58,993 nucleotides of DNA. It comes from an uncultured Alistipes sp. (GTDB lineage: Bacteria > Bacteroidota > Bacteroidia > Bacteroidales > Rikenellaceae). The notes under the pieces are model-generated. The model had not been told where the DNA came from and made no database searches. It saw only the letters and a list, made by a program, of their open reading frames with translations. Below, in pieces: positions 45,601-53,036 of this stretch. Numbering within the stretch: the first letter of the stretch is position 1; each line of letters opens with the position of its first letter. The translations under genes were made by a program, and so were the position numbers. The stretch spans positions 1-58,993 of the forward strand of contig CALUNH010000016.1 of NCBI GenBank assembly GCA_944321965.1, given 5' to 3'.

Positions 45601-46455
45601 GAGGTCCTTGCCCGTCGAGAGACAGATCAGACGGTCGTGGGCCTCGGCGTTGTCCTCGTCGACGAAGTGCACGTCGTTCGTGCAGACCATCCGCACGTTG
45701 TATTTCGCGGCCAGCTCCCGGAGGTGCTTGTTGACATGCAGCTGCATGGGGTAGGCCTCATGGTTGGCCCGTTCGACGGTGGCCTTGTGCAACTGGAGTT
45801 CGAGGTAGTAGTCGTCACCGAAGAGGTTCTTGTGCCAGCGGATCGCCTCCTCGGCCTTTTCGAGGTCGTTGGCCGTGATGGCGCGGGGCACCTCCCCGGC
45901 CAGGCAGGCCGAGCAGCAGATCAGCCCCTCGTGATACTTCTCGATCTCCGTATGGTCGGTACGCGGGCGCATGTAGAAGCCCTCGGTCCAGGCCTTCGAG
46001 ACGATCTTGATCAGGTTATGGTAGCCCTTGAGGTTCTTGGCCAGCAGGATCAGGTGGTAACCGCTCTGGTCGGGTTTTCCCTCCTTGTCGTAGAGCGTGC
46101 GGCGGGCGACGTAAACCTCGCAGCCGATGATGGCCTTGAAGGCGGCCTTGCGGCGCAGGGTCTCCAGCTCCTTCTCGCAGCGGGCGATCTCGGCGGCGGG
46201 GTCATCCACGGCCTCCGAGCCGTCGCGCAGGGCGGCCAGCCGGGCTTCGCAGGCGGCGGCCTTCTCCTTGAACTTTCCCGTCACCTTTTTGACGTAGTTG
46301 TAAAACTCCTTGATTCCGAACATGTTGCCATGGTCGGTCACGGCGATGCCGGGTTGGCCGTCGGCGATGGCCTTGTCCACGAGGTTGGGGATGCTGGCCT
46401 GCCCGTCGAGGATCGAGTATTGCGTATGTACGTGAAGATGTACGAATTGGGACAT
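42637..46455 (-). CDS. dnaE: DNA polymerase III subunit alpha
   Basis: Replicative polymerase, 1272 residues. An N-terminal PHP domain (HLHVHTQYSILDGQASIPNL, TDHGNMFG) is followed by the palm with the catalytic aspartates in SLPDIDVDFDDDGRG, the fingers (GVHACGTIICR, QYEGSVIEDTGLIKMDFLGLK), the VYQEQVMLLSRLLANFTRGESDTLRKAMGKK segment, a helix-hairpin-helix and an OB domain (GQEIAVAGMVVGVQNLMTKTGKPWG). A charged stretch near residues 60-100 (EARLAALRDGSEAVDDP) enlarges the PHP domain, as is common in this phylum. ATG start; TATCTTTA at 46493-46486 is a near-consensus -7 box. Heads the dnaE-trxA-epimerase operon. Confidence 0.97.
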   Translation of the reverse strand: MSQFVHLHVHTQYSILDGQASIPNLVDKAIADGQPGIAVTDHGNMFGIKEFYNYVKKVTGKFKEKAAACEARLAALRDGSEAVDDPAAEIARCEKELETLRRKAAFKAIIGCEVYVARRTLYDKEGKPDQSGYHLILLAKNLKGYHNLIKIVSKAWTEGFYMRPRTDHTEIEKYHEGLICCSACLAGEVPRAITANDLEKAEEAIRWHKNLFGDDYYLELQLHKATVERANHEAYPMQLHVNKHLRELAAKYNVRMVCTNDVHFVDEDNAEAHDRLICLSTGKDLDDPKRMLYSKQEWLKTTAEMESIFGETDPEAMATTVDICNQIENYSIDHAPIMPNFQIPKEFGTEEEYRQRFTEKDLYNEFTRDENGNVVMSEEEGRKKIEKLGGYDKLYRIKFEADYLAKLTMEGAHRRYGEHLTEEQEERLRFELHVMKTMGFPGYFLIVQDFIRAAREELDVSVGPGRGSAAGSAVAYCLGITQIDPIAYDLLFERFLNPDRISLPDIDVDFDDDGRGRVLNWVTQKYGKEKVAHIITYGTMATKLSIKDVARVQKLVLSESDRLCKLVPDKTPEGKPVKSLGQAIELVPELKAAEQSDNPVLRDTIRYAKMLEGNVRNTGVHACGTIICRDDITDWVPVSTADDKETGEKMLVTQYEGSVIEDTGLIKMDFLGLKTLSIIKDAVENIRQTKGVKIDIDDFSIINDPATYKLYSEGRTVGTFQFESAGMQKYLRELQPSTFEDLIAMNALYRPGPMDYIPDFIARKHGRSPIVYDIPIMEKYLKDTYGITVYQEQVMLLSRLLANFTRGESDTLRKAMGKKLKDKLDHLKPKFIEGGRKNGHDEKVLEKIWADWEKFASYAFNKSHATCYSWVAFQTAYLKANYPSEYMAAVLSRNLTNIEQLTIYMNECKRMGISVLGPDVNESMQTFSANLAGDVRFGLAAVKGVGAAAVESIIAERKAHGPFKDIYDFVERVNYSLVNRKCLENLAYAGAFDSISDFARCKFFGADSRDSSGVTFIEQLMRYGQRYQNEQNNAQQSLFGGGGHVDIQRPVIPACADWSQLEKLTREREMVGLYLSAHPLDDYKIIIDHMCKTQLSELENLEPLKGQEIAVAGMVVGVQNLMTKTGKPWGKFKLEDYNGAHEFALFGKDYENFRKYLFADYFLFIRGKVQPRPYNDQELEFKILSMVQLQELRDTMIREISVQLPIEEVTETLIRDFAERVRRAKGNTLLRVNVVDREAKVSLGLFSKSHKVSLTAELTDYLDENEIHYSIA

Positions 46456-46525
46456 TTTCCAGGGATTTTCCGGGTTTTGGCGAGGTAAAGATAGCGATAT
46501 TTACAGAGATTTCCCGGCCGGGTAC

Positions 46526-46556
46526 TTGTATTTTATCAACAAAATGCTTAACTTTA
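46526..46556 (+). promoter_or_regulatory. promoter of the DUF2007 gene
   Basis: TTG (46526-46528), 20 nt, TAACTTTA (46549-46556), one mismatch to TAnnTTTG; the ATG is 27 nt downstream. Confidence 0.65.
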
Positions 46557-46582
46557 TATACCGAACCAAAACCAAACAGATC

Positions 46583-46792
46583 ATGCAAGACGACTCGATG
46601 GTTGTATTGGCGGAGTACAACACCATAACGGAGGCCGAGATCGCGAAATCGATGCTCGACAGTGCCGGGATCTGGTCGACGATCCGCAACGAATACATGT
46701 CGGCCATATACCCGATCGGAACGATGCCCGCCCAGGTTGTAGTCCGGACGGAGGACCTGGAGAAGGCCCGCACGCTGCTGCAACACAGATAA
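46583..46792 (+). CDS. DUF2007 domain-containing small protein
   Basis: 69 residues starting MQDDSMVVLAEYNTITEAEI. The pattern (a strand, a helix with EAEIAKSMLDSAGI, a variable centre, then QVVVRTEDLEKARTLL) is that of the DUF2007 or putative signal-transducing family, an ACT-like fold. Function unknown. ATG 46583 is chosen because the promoter ends at 46556. Monocistronic, divergent from dnaE and ended by a terminator. Confidence 0.82.
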   Translation: MQDDSMVVLAEYNTITEAEIAKSMLDSAGIWSTIRNEYMSAIYPIGTMPAQVVVRTEDLEKARTLLQHR

Positions 46793-46860
46793 ACGCACGG
46801 CAGGGCGTAGATGCGGAGACCCTCGCTGTGTGCAGCACAGGGCGGGAATCGGCATACATG

Positions 46861-46900
46861 CAAAAGGCTTCGCCTGTACGGGGCGAAGCCTTTGTTTTTC
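46861..46900. terminator. terminator between the DUF2007 gene and aroE
   Basis: CAAAAGGCTTCGCC and GGCGAAGCCTTTG pair around a 6-7 nt loop; TTTTTC follows on the plus strand, and A residues on the left can serve the minus strand. Confidence 0.82.
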
Positions 46901-46920
46901 AAGCGGCTGCCAGATGTCAA

Positions 46921-47670
46921 CTAAAGCAGTTCTTCACCGTTCCAGATGCGCCACGAGGCCTCGGCCTGTTCGACAAACATCGTCCGCCCGTTTAACGTAT
47001 GGGCTCCGCGCTGACGGCCGTAATCGAGGAACTGCGTCACCTCCGGGTTGTAGACCAGATCCAGCAGGTAGTGGTCCGGAGTGAGACAGGCGTAGGGGAT
47101 GCGCGGCGCCTCTGTGACATTGGGGTAGGTCCCCACGGGCGAAGCGTTGATAATCAGATGGCTGCATTCTACCACCTCACACGGCAGGTTATCATAGGTG
47201 TAGTTTCCCTTCGCCGGATCGCGCGAAACCAGCGCAAAGGGAATCCCGCGCTCGGCCAGCGCATACTGCACGGCCTGCGAAGCCCCGCCGGTCCCGAGGA
47301 TGAGCGCCTCGCCCGGCTCGGCGAAGCCTAACAGTTCGCTCAACGCCTCGCGCAGCCCGATGATGTCGGTATTGAAGCCCTCCAGCCGCCCGTCCGGCGT
47401 GCGGCGGATGCAGTTCACCGCCCCGATGGCCTGCGCCTCGGGCGACACCGCATCCAGGTAGGGGATCACCTCCCGCTTGTAGGGGATCGTGACATTCAGC
47501 CCGCAAAGGTCCGGGTGCTGCCCCAGCAACCCGCTCAGCGCTCCGATCTCCGGCAGTTCATAAAGTGCATACGCACAATCGCTTATACCCTCTTTCGTAA
47601 ACTTTTCCGTGAAGTAGGACGCCGAGGCCGAATGGCCCAGCGGACGGCCGATCAATCCGAACCTTCTCAT
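46921..47670 (-). CDS. aroE: shikimate dehydrogenase
   Basis: NADPH-linked reduction of 3-dehydroshikimate in aromatic amino acid synthesis. 249 residues. Substrate segment SASASYFTEKF, catalytic Lys-containing GLNVTIPYKREVIPYL (about 58-73), nucleotide loop ILGTGGASQAVQYAL (about 123-137) and the closing MFVEQAEASWRIWNG. Its length is slightly short of E. coli AroE (272), as in other Bacteroidota. It starts 3 nt after the DUF368 gene. Confidence 0.94.
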   Translation of the reverse strand: MRRFGLIGRPLGHSASASYFTEKFTKEGISDCAYALYELPEIGALSGLLGQHPDLCGLNVTIPYKREVIPYLDAVSPEAQAIGAVNCIRRTPDGRLEGFNTDIIGLREALSELLGFAEPGEALILGTGGASQAVQYALAERGIPFALVSRDPAKGNYTYDNLPCEVVECSHLIINASPVGTYPNVTEAPRIPYACLTPDHYLLDLVYNPEVTQFLDYGRQRGAHTLNGRTMFVEQAEASWRIWNGEELL

Positions 47671-47673
47671 TGT

Positions 47674-48618
47674 TCAATCCTCTTTTTTCCGGGATGCGAT
47701 AAAATGGGCCAGGGTTTCGATGCCGTAGATGGTCAGGAATCCCACCACGCAGAGGATTACGGCTTCGGCCAGCAGGGCCGGTTTGTCGTAGAGCGTCTCG
47801 AAGGTTCCGGGCAGGATGTTGCTCTCGACCAGCGGCTGGACCTTTCCGTGGCTGTCGACGTAGGTTTCGACGACCTCCTTCCAGGGCCAGACCTTGTTGA
47901 GCGAACCGACCATGAAACCCATCAGCAGGGCCACCGTGAGGTCGTGCCAGTGCTTGAGCAGCCACGACAGGAGGTGCGAGAAGGAGATGATGCCGGCCGC
48001 CACCCCCACGACAAAGATCGCCATGACGGGGATGTTCAGATCCACAACGGCCTGCATGATATACTGATACTTGCCCAGGAGCAGCAGGATGAAGGCTCCG
48101 GAGATGCCCGGGAGGATCATGGCGCAGATGGCGATGGCGCCCGACAGCATGACGAACCACCAGTCGTTGGGGGTTTCGGCCGGGGTTGCGATGGTGATCC
48201 ACCAGGCGATTGCGGCTCCGACCGCAAAGGAGAGCAGGGTTTTCCAGTTCCAGTGTCCGACCTGCCGGGCGACGAGGAGCGCCGAAGCGATGATCAGCCC
48301 GAAGAAGAACGACCAGATGGCGATCGGATGGTTCGTGAGCAGGTAGGTCATCAACCGGGCCAGCGAGAAGATGGCGATGGCGATTCCGGCCAGGACGGAG
48401 AACAGGAAATTGCCGTTGATGTGGCGCCAGAATTCGGCGAAACGCCCCTTCAGCAACAGTTTGAGGGCCGTGGTGTTGACACTGCGGATCGAGTCGAGGA
48501 GTTCTTCGTAGATGCCCGAGATGAAGGCGATCGTGCCGCCCGAGACGCCGGGGACCACGTCGGCCATACCCATGGCGCAGCCTTTCATGGCGAGGAGGAT
48601 GTAGCGGGAAAAGTTCAT
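47674..48618 (-). CDS. DUF368 family polyprenyl-phosphate transporter
   Basis: Polytopic inner-membrane protein of 314 residues. The two inverted family motifs are ADVVPGVSGGTIAFI (about 16-30) and LPGISGAFILLLLGKY (about 155-170). Members (PopT-like) have been shown in other bacteria to return undecaprenyl phosphate across the membrane for reuse in wall and polysaccharide synthesis. Start ATG 48618 gives MNFSRYILLAMKG; the open frame upstream to 49014 is Arg/Pro-rich and crosses the promoter (TATCTTTG at 48739-48732). Followed 3 nt later by aroE. Confidence 0.9.
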   Translation of the reverse strand: MNFSRYILLAMKGCAMGMADVVPGVSGGTIAFISGIYEELLDSIRSVNTTALKLLLKGRFAEFWRHINGNFLFSVLAGIAIAIFSLARLMTYLLTNHPIAIWSFFFGLIIASALLVARQVGHWNWKTLLSFAVGAAIAWWITIATPAETPNDWWFVMLSGAIAICAMILPGISGAFILLLLGKYQYIMQAVVDLNIPVMAIFVVGVAAGIISFSHLLSWLLKHWHDLTVALLMGFMVGSLNKVWPWKEVVETYVDSHGKVQPLVESNILPGTFETLYDKPALLAEAVILCVVGFLTIYGIETLAHFIASRKKED

Positions 48619-49027
48619 AATTTCTGAATAATGAGGTTTAGGGGGCCGTTCGGAGGGATGGCGGACGGTTATCGAGTCGGGGTTTCCGGGGCTTATCCAT
48701 CCGGGGTCCTCCAGGCCGGTTTTCCAGAGGGCAAAGATACGAAAAAATCGTATAATTACACGTTTCGAAGCGGAGAATTGCGATTGAAAAACGCGAAGGG
48801 CGGAGCGTCCGGTTTTTGCGGTTCGGTTCGGGGGCTGTCCGGCCGGGCGGGAATCCCGGGATTCCGGAGACGGCGGAGAGCGGAGATCCGGTCGCCGGGC
48901 GGCAAGAAAGGCAAGGATACTCCGGCTGCCCGGGCTGCAAAAAACAGGGGTGCCTCGGTCGCCGGACAACAAAAACAGGGGCCGTCCGGAATCATCGGAC
49001 CGCCCCTGTTCCATGAGTTTACGAAAC
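48619..49027. other. intergenic region DUF368 gene / PUR gene
   Basis: Holds the TATCTTTG -7 box for the DUF368 gene at 48739-48732, a 16-bp perfect palindrome GGAATCCCGGGATTCC at 48850-48865, and the terminator of the PUR gene at 48974-49010. Between them is G+C-rich sequence without a credible gene. Confidence 0.55.
48974..49010 (-). terminator. terminator of the PUR gene
   Basis: On the minus strand AACAGGGGCGGTCCG pairs with CGGACGGCCCCTGTT (one mismatch), 7-nt loop, then TTT. Confidence 0.8.
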
Positions 49028-49324
49028 TCATTTCGCCGATTCGGGAATACCCTTGCTGCGGCGAATGAAATCTACGACTTCACCGAGTCCTTCCGAGAAC
49101 TTCGTAAAATCCTCCTTATACAGAAAGATTTTGTGTCGGTCGTAAGAAGACGAGCCATCGGGAGCCGTAATTTTCCGGCTCTCGGTGATGGTCAGGAACC
49201 AGTCATCGCCGCGTGTAGCCCTGACATCGAAAAAATAAGTACGACGGCCCGCCTTTACGGCTTTGGAGAGGATCTGATCTCCATAATCCTCATTGTCGCG
49301 TCGTGGTTGGGTTGGGGTTGACAT
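49028..49324 (-). CDS. PUR-alpha-like DNA/RNA-binding protein (DUF3276)
   Basis: 98 residues. After a polar head (MSTPTQPRRDNED) comes the PUR repeat pattern GRRTYFFDVRATRGDDWFLTITESRK and HKIFLYKEDFTKFSEGLGEVVDFI. The Bacteroidetes/Borrelia PUR proteins bind single-stranded nucleic acid; in Borrelia one regulates gene expression. What this one controls is unknown. It has its own promoter and terminator. Confidence 0.88.
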   Translation of the reverse strand: MSTPTQPRRDNEDYGDQILSKAVKAGRRTYFFDVRATRGDDWFLTITESRKITAPDGSSSYDRHKIFLYKEDFTKFSEGLGEVVDFIRRSKGIPESAK

Positions 49325-49382
49325 GGGACTTATTTTTTGGGGTTAACTCCGAGGGGTCTTCAACCTGTCGGATTCGTATAGA

Positions 49383-49413
49383 CGAATATACGAAAAAGTT
49401 TACAATGCACAAA
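49383..49413 (-). promoter_or_regulatory. PUR gene promoter
   Basis: On the minus strand TTTG (49413-49410), 19 nt, TATATTCG (49390-49383), one mismatch to TAnnTTTG. The leader is about 50 nt. Confidence 0.65.
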
Positions 49414-49422
49414 AAATCCGGG

Positions 49423-51021
49423 CTATTTTTTCTGTTCGAGGATCGGTTTTCCCGCCTGCTCCCACGCTTCGAGGATCCCGACGGCCCGCCGGTAGGCCGG
49501 GCTCAGACGGGGATTCACCACCTGGAAATAGGCTCCCGTACCGAACAGACGCTGGGCTGCCAGGGCCTTGAGCTGCGTGCGCACGATGGGTTCCGAGCGG
49601 GCGAACCCGGCCTCGTCGAACGCCACGCCACGCCGTGTTCCCAGCTCCGTGAGGGCTTCGAGCACGCTGTCCGCGGGTTCGAACCCGGCGTCGAACGCCC
49701 CGAAAGCGGGGTAGAGCCGGGTGAGGCTGTCGCGCGAACGGTCGAGCCAGTCGTTGACGAACTCGGCCACGATGCCGCGCCGGATCAACTCGGCATAGTA
49801 GTCGGAATAGCCTGCCGTATCGGCTTCGACCACGATATCGGGGCGGATGCCGCCTCCGCCGTAGACCGTGCGCCCGGTGCGGAGCGTGCGGAAGGCTGGA
49901 GCTCCGGCATCGAGCGAGTCGCGCACGGCATCGTCATAGCGCCGCAGGTGGTCGAGGTAGTATTCGCGGCGTTTGCCCTTTTCGTAGGGGCGCTGGATGA
50001 CCCGGCCCGAAGGGGTGTGGTAGCGGGCCACGGTGATCCGCACGGCCGAGCCGTCGGGCAGTCCGATCTGCCGCTGCACGAGCCCCTTCCCGAAGCTCGG
50101 GCGCCCGATGATGACACCCCGATCCCAGTCCTGAATGGCCCCGGCCACAATCTCCGACGCCGAGGCCGACGATTCGTCGATCAGGACCGCGAGTTTTCCG
50201 CGGAGGTCTTCGCCGTTGCTCTGCGCGCGGAATGACGAAGAGGGTACGGCCCGTCCCTCGGTGGAGACGATCGTGGCCCCGCGCGGCAGGAAGAACCCCG
50301 CCATTTCGATGGCCTGTTCCAAGAGTCCGCCGCCGTTCCCGCGCAGGTCGAGGATCAGCTTCTCGGGGCGTCCCAAATCCCGATACCCCTTCGAAAACTC
50401 CTCCATCGTGGTGTGGCCGAAGCGGTTGACCTTGATGTATCCGATGCCATCCGGGGTCAGGTAGGCGGCATCCACGGTATTGAGAGGGATTTTGTCACGT
50501 ACGATCACGAAGTGCAGCAGCCCCGGGGTTCCGTGGCGCACGACGTCGATCTCGACCTTCGTGCCGCTCTTGCCGCGCAGGTGTTTGGGGACCTCCGAGC
50601 GCGACATCCCCACGGCCTGCAGCGTGTCGATGCGCACGATGCGGTCGTTGGCCCTCACGCCGACCCGCTCGGCCGGGCCTCCGGCGATGGTGTTCACAAC
50701 GATCACCGTGTCGCGCAGCGTATTGAACTCCACCCCGATTCCGCTGAACTCCCCTTCGAAGCTCTCCCGGACGCCCTTCATCTCCTCGGCATCGAGGTAG
50801 GCGGAGTGGGGGTCCAGCTCTTCGAGCATCCCCCGGATGGCCCCTTCGACAACGGGCTTCATCTCCACGTCGTCGACATAGAGCCCGTCCAGATAGCGGT
50901 AGACCCGGGCCAGTTTCTGGAACTGCTGCATATTCTCCAGCTCCTGCGCCCGTATCGGCTCCCGGGCCGCCAGAGACTGGAGCACGAGGAGCGTGATGAC
51001 AGCGATAAGACCTTTTCGCAT
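49423..51021 (-). CDS. S41 family C-terminal processing peptidase
   Basis: 532 residues. An N-terminal membrane/signal segment (LIAVITLLVLQSLAA) is followed by a helical region, a PDZ domain (GIGVEFNTLRDTVIVVNTIAGGPAERVGV, about 95-180) and the S41 protease core: KLILDLRGNGGG, catalytic Ser in DESSASASEIVAGAI, Lys in FGKGLVQRQ. The C-terminal 150 residues are a helical addition usual in Bacteroidota. Periplasmic processing of envelope proteins is expected. Start ATG 51021; a GTG 12 nt upstream (51033) is possible but less likely. Confidence 0.93.
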   Translation of the reverse strand: MRKGLIAVITLLVLQSLAAREPIRAQELENMQQFQKLARVYRYLDGLYVDDVEMKPVVEGAIRGMLEELDPHSAYLDAEEMKGVRESFEGEFSGIGVEFNTLRDTVIVVNTIAGGPAERVGVRANDRIVRIDTLQAVGMSRSEVPKHLRGKSGTKVEIDVVRHGTPGLLHFVIVRDKIPLNTVDAAYLTPDGIGYIKVNRFGHTTMEEFSKGYRDLGRPEKLILDLRGNGGGLLEQAIEMAGFFLPRGATIVSTEGRAVPSSSFRAQSNGEDLRGKLAVLIDESSASASEIVAGAIQDWDRGVIIGRPSFGKGLVQRQIGLPDGSAVRITVARYHTPSGRVIQRPYEKGKRREYYLDHLRRYDDAVRDSLDAGAPAFRTLRTGRTVYGGGGIRPDIVVEADTAGYSDYYAELIRRGIVAEFVNDWLDRSRDSLTRLYPAFGAFDAGFEPADSVLEALTELGTRRGVAFDEAGFARSEPIVRTQLKALAAQRLFGTGAYFQVVNPRLSPAYRRAVGILEAWEQAGKPILEQKK

Positions 51022-51109
51022 GATTGGCAACACATTTTATATGAAAAGTCCCGAGCACGTTATTTTATGAAGAACTCCGAGCTCGGATCCTCCGGATACC
51101 CCGGATATT

Positions 51110-51135
51110 AAAAAGGGCCCCGAATCCGGAGCCCT
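51110..51135 (-). terminator. terminator of hisS
   Basis: On the minus strand AGGGCTCC pairs with GGGGCCCT (one T-G) and is followed by TTTTT. Confidence 0.78.
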
Positions 51136-51146
51136 GAATCGAAGCG

Positions 51147-52484
51147 TCAGGCCAGCACCCGGACGAGCTCTCCGAACGGCACCTGCCGCTGATCGCCCGT
51201 CCGCATCTCCTTGACCGTCGCGGCCCCGGCCTCCAGCTCCTGCGACCCGACGATCACCACATAGGGGATTCCGCGCCGGTTGGCATACTCCATCTGCTTC
51301 TTCATCTTGCCCGCCTCGGGGTAGATCTCCGCGGAGATGCCTTCACCGCGAACCTGACGAAGCAGCGGCAGCACGGCAGCCTCCTCGGCGGCGCCGAGGT
51401 TGGTGAAGAGCACGCGGGTCGTGCAGTTGACCTCCTCGGGGAAGAGGTCCAGCCCGGTCATGACGTCGTAGATGCGGTCGGCGCCGAACGAGATGCCGAC
51501 ACCCGAGAGGTTGGGCATTCCGAAGATGCCCGTGAGGTCGTCGTAGCGTCCTCCGCCGCAGATCGAGCCGATGGCGAAATCGAGGGCCTTGACCTCGAAG
51601 ATCGCACCGGTATAGTAGTTCAGGCCGCGGGCCAGCGAGAGGTCGAGCTCCACCGTGAGGTCGATACCCAGCCGCTCGACATACCCGAAGACGGTCTCCA
51701 TCTCATCGATGCCTTTCAGACCGGTCTCCGACGTTGCCAGCACTTCGCGCAGCTGATTGATCTTCTGGTGGTTGTCGCCGCTCAGTTCAAGAATCGGTTG
51801 AAGCCGGTCGACCGCCTCCTGCGACAGCCCGCGCTCCAGCAGTTCGGCCTTCACGTTCTCCAGACCGATTTTTTCCAGCTTGTCGATCGCCACCGTGATA
51901 TCCATCATCTTGTCGGCGTGGCCGATCGCCTCGGCAATACCGAAGAGGATCTTGCGGTTGTTCATCTTCAGCGCCACGCGGATGCCCAGCGCCTTGAAGA
52001 CCCGTTCGACGATCTCCACCAACTCGACCTCGCACAGCAGCGAGCGCGTGCCGATCACGTCGACGTCGCACTGGTAGAATTCGCGGTAGCGGCCCTTCTG
52101 CGGACGGTCGGCACGCCACACGGGCTGGATCTGGTAGCGTTTGAAGGGGAAGGTCAACTCGCCCTGGTGCTGCACGACGTAGCGGGCGAACGGGACCGTC
52201 AGGTCGTAGCGCAACCCCTTCTCGCAGATCTTCGAGGCCTGGCGCACCTCGTCGTCGGTGAGGCCCGAGGCGTAATCGCCCGAATTGAGGATCTTAAAGA
52301 GGAGTTTGTCGCCCTCGTCGCCGTACTTGCCCAGCAGCGTCGAGAGATTCTCCATCGCCGGGGTCTCCAGCGGTGCGAATCCATAGGAGCGGAAAACCCG
52401 CTTCACCGTGTCGAAAATATACTGTCGGCGCATCATCTCCGCCGGGGAGAAATCGCGCGTACCTTTGGGTATGGAAGGCTTCAT
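51147..52484 (-). CDS. hisS: histidyl-tRNA synthetase
   Basis: Class II synthetase of 445 residues. [13 protein letters not shown] at the start; motif 2 with [10 protein letters not shown]; the HisRS-specific [15 protein letters not shown] and the motif 3-like [23 protein letters not shown]; a C-terminal anticodon-binding domain ([17 protein letters not shown]). Start ATG 52484 (MKPSIPKG); the frame extends 11 codons upstream only because it reads through a 7-bp repeat array. That array occupies the region where a ribosome-binding site would be expected. Confidence 0.95.
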   Translation of the reverse strand: MKPSIPKGTRDFSPAEMMRRQYIFDTVKRVFRSYGFAPLETPAMENLSTLLGKYGDEGDKLLFKILNSGDYASGLTDDEVRQASKICEKGLRYDLTVPFARYVVQHQGELTFPFKRYQIQPVWRADRPQKGRYREFYQCDVDVIGTRSLLCEVELVEIVERVFKALGIRVALKMNNRKILFGIAEAIGHADKMMDITVAIDKLEKIGLENVKAELLERGLSQEAVDRLQPILELSGDNHQKINQLREVLATSETGLKGIDEMETVFGYVERLGIDLTVELDLSLARGLNYYTGAIFEVKALDFAIGSICGGGRYDDLTGIFGMPNLSGVGISFGADRIYDVMTGLDLFPEEVNCTTRVLFTNLGAAEEAAVLPLLRQVRGEGISAEIYPEAGKMKKQMEYANRRGIPYVVIVGSQELEAGAATVKEMRTGDQRQVPFGELVRVLA

Positions 52485-52486
52485 AT

Positions 52487-52565
52487 CAATTGAAAATGGA
52501 CAATGGACAATGGACAATGAACAATTGAAAATGGAAAATGGATAATTAAAAGTGAAAAATTAAAA
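52487..52565. repeat. 7-bp repeat array, left arm of the four-helix-bundle cassette
   Basis: On the plus strand variants of the unit AAAATGG/ACAATGG repeat about ten times (for example CAATGGA three times at 52501-52517). The part AATTGAAAATGGAAAAT (52523-52539) matches the reverse complement of the right arm at 53011-53027 with 15 of 17 identities. Seen from hisS it lies directly upstream of the start codon. Confidence 0.8.
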
Positions 52566-52622
52566 CATTCGCAATAAAATTTAACGTGACAGGAATTTAC
52601 AAATTGACGGCAATGGGTTGAA

Positions 52623-52979
52623 TCAAATGGTTCCAGCAGTGGTTTTGACAATGGAAGTCAACAATTTTTCCAGTTCGGAGCAGTCGGGAAGGATCGTCTT
52701 CCGCTCGTCGCAGGTCAGATAATCCGCCGCCACAAGCAGTTCGATCCAGTATTTTGTTTCGGCACACTCTTTCAGAGCGACGTTCATTTTGGAAAGAAAA
52801 TCCTTCCGGCTCTGGCCCTGCTGGGCTTCGACGATGTTGGCCCCGATGCTCGTTCCCGAACGCAGGAGTTGTTTGGACAACACAAACTCCTTTTTTTCGT
52901 CGCACAAGTATTTGTAAAGCCGAACGATGCGCACGGCAAACGCAAAACTCTTCTCAACGGCCGGATTTTCCTTCATCAT
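52623..52979 (-). CDS. four-helix-bundle protein (23S rRNA intervening-sequence family)
   Basis: 118 residues, helical. Family pattern: EKSFAFAVRIVRLYKYLC at the start, KQLLRSGTSIGANIVEAQQGQSRKDF (about 40-65), LKECAETKYWIELL and a final ELEKLLTSIVKT. This is the TIGR02436/S23 family, encoded inside intervening sequences of 23S rRNA in Leptospira and Coxiella and widely scattered in Bacteroidota; the Avd accessory protein of diversity-generating retroelements has the same fold. No retroelement is nearby. Function is unknown; nucleic acid binding is assumed. It lies between two 7-bp repeat arrays. Tandem ATGATG start; the second (52976) is equally possible. Confidence 0.88.
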   Translation of the reverse strand: MMKENPAVEKSFAFAVRIVRLYKYLCDEKKEFVLSKQLLRSGTSIGANIVEAQQGQSRKDFLSKMNVALKECAETKYWIELLVAADYLTCDERKTILPDCSELEKLLTSIVKTTAGTI

Positions 52980-53003
52980 ACCCCACAGTTCAACCGGATC
53001 ATT

Positions 53004-53036
53004 ATTTATAATTCTCCATTCTCAATTCTCCATCAG
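53004..53036. repeat. 7-bp repeat array, right arm, overlapping the end of ettA
   Basis: On the plus strand TTCTCCA-type units (ATTCTCCATTCTCAATTCTCC), i.e. GGAGAAT on the minus strand. The ettA stop codon TGA and the preceding Met-Glu-Asn codons lie inside it. Confidence 0.78.

Larger units (their letters stand above)
52487..53036. mobile_element. candidate four-helix-bundle cassette bounded by inverted 7-bp repeat arrays
   Basis: About 550 bp with a single gene (four-helix-bundle, IVS family) between arrays that are inverted relative to each other. Inner arms AATTGAAAATGGAAAAT and ATTCTCCATTCTCAATT can pair with two differences that become G-U in RNA. The unit is inserted between hisS and ettA and replaces the last codons of ettA. 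The layout is like the intervening sequences of 23S rRNA genes, which also have paired ends and one gene of this family, but here it is between protein genes. No transposase and no target duplication were seen; mobility is an inference. Confidence 0.45.

Noticed and set aside
41356-46488. A 1710-codon open frame antisense to the epimerase, trxA and dnaE
   Set aside because: It mirrors the codon bias of dnaE on the other strand; its translation is a low-complexity Leu/Val/Gly/Asp string with no family, and dnaE is certain.
52623-52979. Four-helix-bundle gene as Avd of a diversity-generating retroelement
   Set aside because: No reverse transcriptase, template repeat or variable repeat is found nearby; the inverted arrays fit an IVS-like unit better.
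52487-53036. The 7-bp arrays as a CRISPR array
   Set aside because: Units are 7 nt without spacers of constant length, and no cas gene is present.
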